In this document: positions 23,201-23,902 of the stretch, in pieces
How the letters are laid out: every line of letters starts with the position of its first letter
Numbering within the stretch: position 1 is the first letter of the stretch
DNA from: CAZIVE01 sp964542435
GTDB taxonomy: Bacteria; Bacteroidota; Bacteroidia; Bacteroidales; Tannerellaceae
Reading direction: 5' to 3'
Assembly (NCBI GenBank): GCA_964542435.1
Contig: CAZIVE010000039.1
Coordinates: 1 to 23,902, forward strand
Length of the DNA: 23,902 nt
Made by a program: the position numbers and the translations under genes
The notes under the pieces: generated by a model
Seen by the model: the letters and a program-made list of their open reading frames with translations, nothing else
Told to the model about the DNA's origin: nothing
The model's database searches: none

Positions 23201-23242
23201 TAAGGTGAGAAATGAAGGGAAGTCCCTTCGTTTCTCACCTTA
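23201..23242. terminator. Bidirectional 20-bp hairpin between convergent genes
   Basis: TAAGGTGAGAAA (23201-23212) pairs perfectly with TTTCTCACCTTA (23231-23242). Inside it GAAGGGA (23214-23220) pairs with TCCCTTC (23223-23229), joined by one T-G wobble around a two-base AG turn. The right arm contains the stop codon of the minus-strand barrel gene (23235-23237). Neither side has a strong T run. Confidence 0.75.
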
Positions 23243-23902
23243 TGGTATATCTAAGGCCGAGGTTGAGGTTGAAGTTTGTCGGTTTCTTGTTATAGATGTT
23301 TTCCACGGAACTGCCATTGTCGAAATAGTGGCTGACGCCCGGCTCGATATAAAATCCAGCTTGCGGTGTGATGTTGTATTGCAGCCCCAACGATCCGTTT
23401 ACCGACCATTGCAAGGGATTGATGGAGATCTTGTCATTATGGCTCGATTCAATTTCTCCGTTCAGGATATATTCGGTCTTCACGTGGCCTGACACATTCT
23501 TTTCCACCATTCCGCCTCCGGACAGATAGAGGTCGAAGTGGCGATTGTTCCAGAGGCTGTAGCTGACATTCATGGGAATACCGATGTAATGCAACGTCTG
23601 CTGTGTCTTGTAATGATAGGACGCGCTGCCGGAGGTCAGATGCGCATTGAGAATGGAATAAACCACTCCGCTTTCGAGACTCCATCTGTTGTTGAAGCGA
23701 TAACGGGCGGAAAGACCGAACCGGATCGGATGATCGTGTTTCATCTTGGTCGCTTTGGACTTGTCCAGATTGTATCGCAAAATGCCACTCAGTGCCTCAT
23801 TGTTAGGAATGCCCTTGCCTGGAGCTTCCACGCCTAATCCCTCTTCTGAATAGAATCCGCCGTAACCCTGATAGCTGTTCTCCGTACCCGGAAGATTGGA
23901 TG
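23235..23902 (-). CDS. Outer-membrane beta-barrel protein (partial, N-terminus off the right edge)
   Basis: C-terminal 221 codons of an outer-membrane protein. The reading frame stays open to the edge of the window, so the GTG at 23831 is not the real start: the codons before it (YQGYGGFYSEEGLG) continue a plausible protein. From about 23750 downward the barrel is clear, with short amphipathic strands FGLSARYRFNNRWSLESGVVYS, LHYIGIPMNVSYSLW, HFDLYLSGGGMVEK, WSVNGSLGLQYNI and the terminal FNLNLGLRYTIR. The PNNEALSGILRYNLDKSK linker before the strands suggests a separate N-terminal region, as in barrel proteins with a cytoplasmic or periplasmic domain. No ligand is inferable. Confidence 0.85.
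   Translation of the reverse strand, partial: SNLPGTENSYQGYGGFYSEEGLGVEAPGKGIPNNEALSGILRYNLDKSKATKMKHDHPIRFGLSARYRFNNRWSLESGVVYSILNAHLTSGSASYHYKTQQTLHYIGIPMNVSYSLWNNRHFDLYLSGGGMVEKNVSGHVKTEYILNGEIESSHNDKISINPLQWSVNGSLGLQYNITPQAGFYIEPGVSHYFDNGSSVENIYNKKPTNFNLNLGLRYTIR

Overview
This window is chromosomal DNA from a Gram-negative member of the Bacteroidota, most likely a Prevotella-like organism in the Bacteroidales. The evidence is the gene content (UpxY-type NusG paralogue, PCMD-domain and NigD-like lipoproteins, PorT-type outer-membrane barrels, KdsB for Kdo/lipid A synthesis, TamB-like protein divergent from tsaD). Promoters also fit the Bacteroidota -7 consensus TAnnTTTG, and strong Shine-Dalgarno sequences are mostly absent. 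Almost every gene is an ordinary housekeeping or envelope gene. I see no prophage, transposase, CRISPR array or defence island.

Layout. 1-1660 (-): rfbC then rfbB (dTDP-rhamnose synthesis; rfbB runs off the left edge). 1848-1918 (+): tRNA-Cys(GCA) with its own promoter and terminator. 1994-2241: six tandem 41/42-bp palindromic repeats. 2284-4077 (-): an AlbA_2 (Schlafen-type) protein followed by a membrane acyltransferase. 4209-7242 (+): KefB-type cation/proton antiporter and kdsB. 7348-9767 (+): PCMD lipoprotein, outer-membrane barrel and an orphan UpxY-like antiterminator, converging with and overlapping cobQ (9759-11249, -). 11327-12844 (+): two tandem paralogous lipoproteins. 12952-14973 (+): YIP1-family membrane protein, smpB and a nucleoside-recognition (Gate) membrane protein. 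14974-15342: a second tandem array, units 42 bp, between convergent genes. 15368-16923 (-): tsaD and a stand-alone CinA C-terminal amidase, translationally coupled. 17033-23179 (+): a very large TamB-like protein and an AMP-forming acyl-CoA ligase. 23235-23902 (-): the C-terminal part of another outer-membrane barrel, running off the right edge.

The main theme is envelope biogenesis: rhamnose and Kdo sugar nucleotides, acyl transfer, TamB-like transport or assembly, surface lipoproteins, barrels and fatty-acid activation. Translation quality control (tRNA-Cys, SmpB, TsaD) and cofactor salvage (CobQ, PncC-type amidase) make up most of the rest.

The least explained structures are the two repeat arrays. 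Both have a 41-42 bp period, both are built from palindromes, and both sit between convergent transcription units. The other main oddity is the start of the TamB-like gene. No ATG lies upstream of its transmembrane anchor, and an ATC codon sits where a start codon would be expected from promoter spacing.
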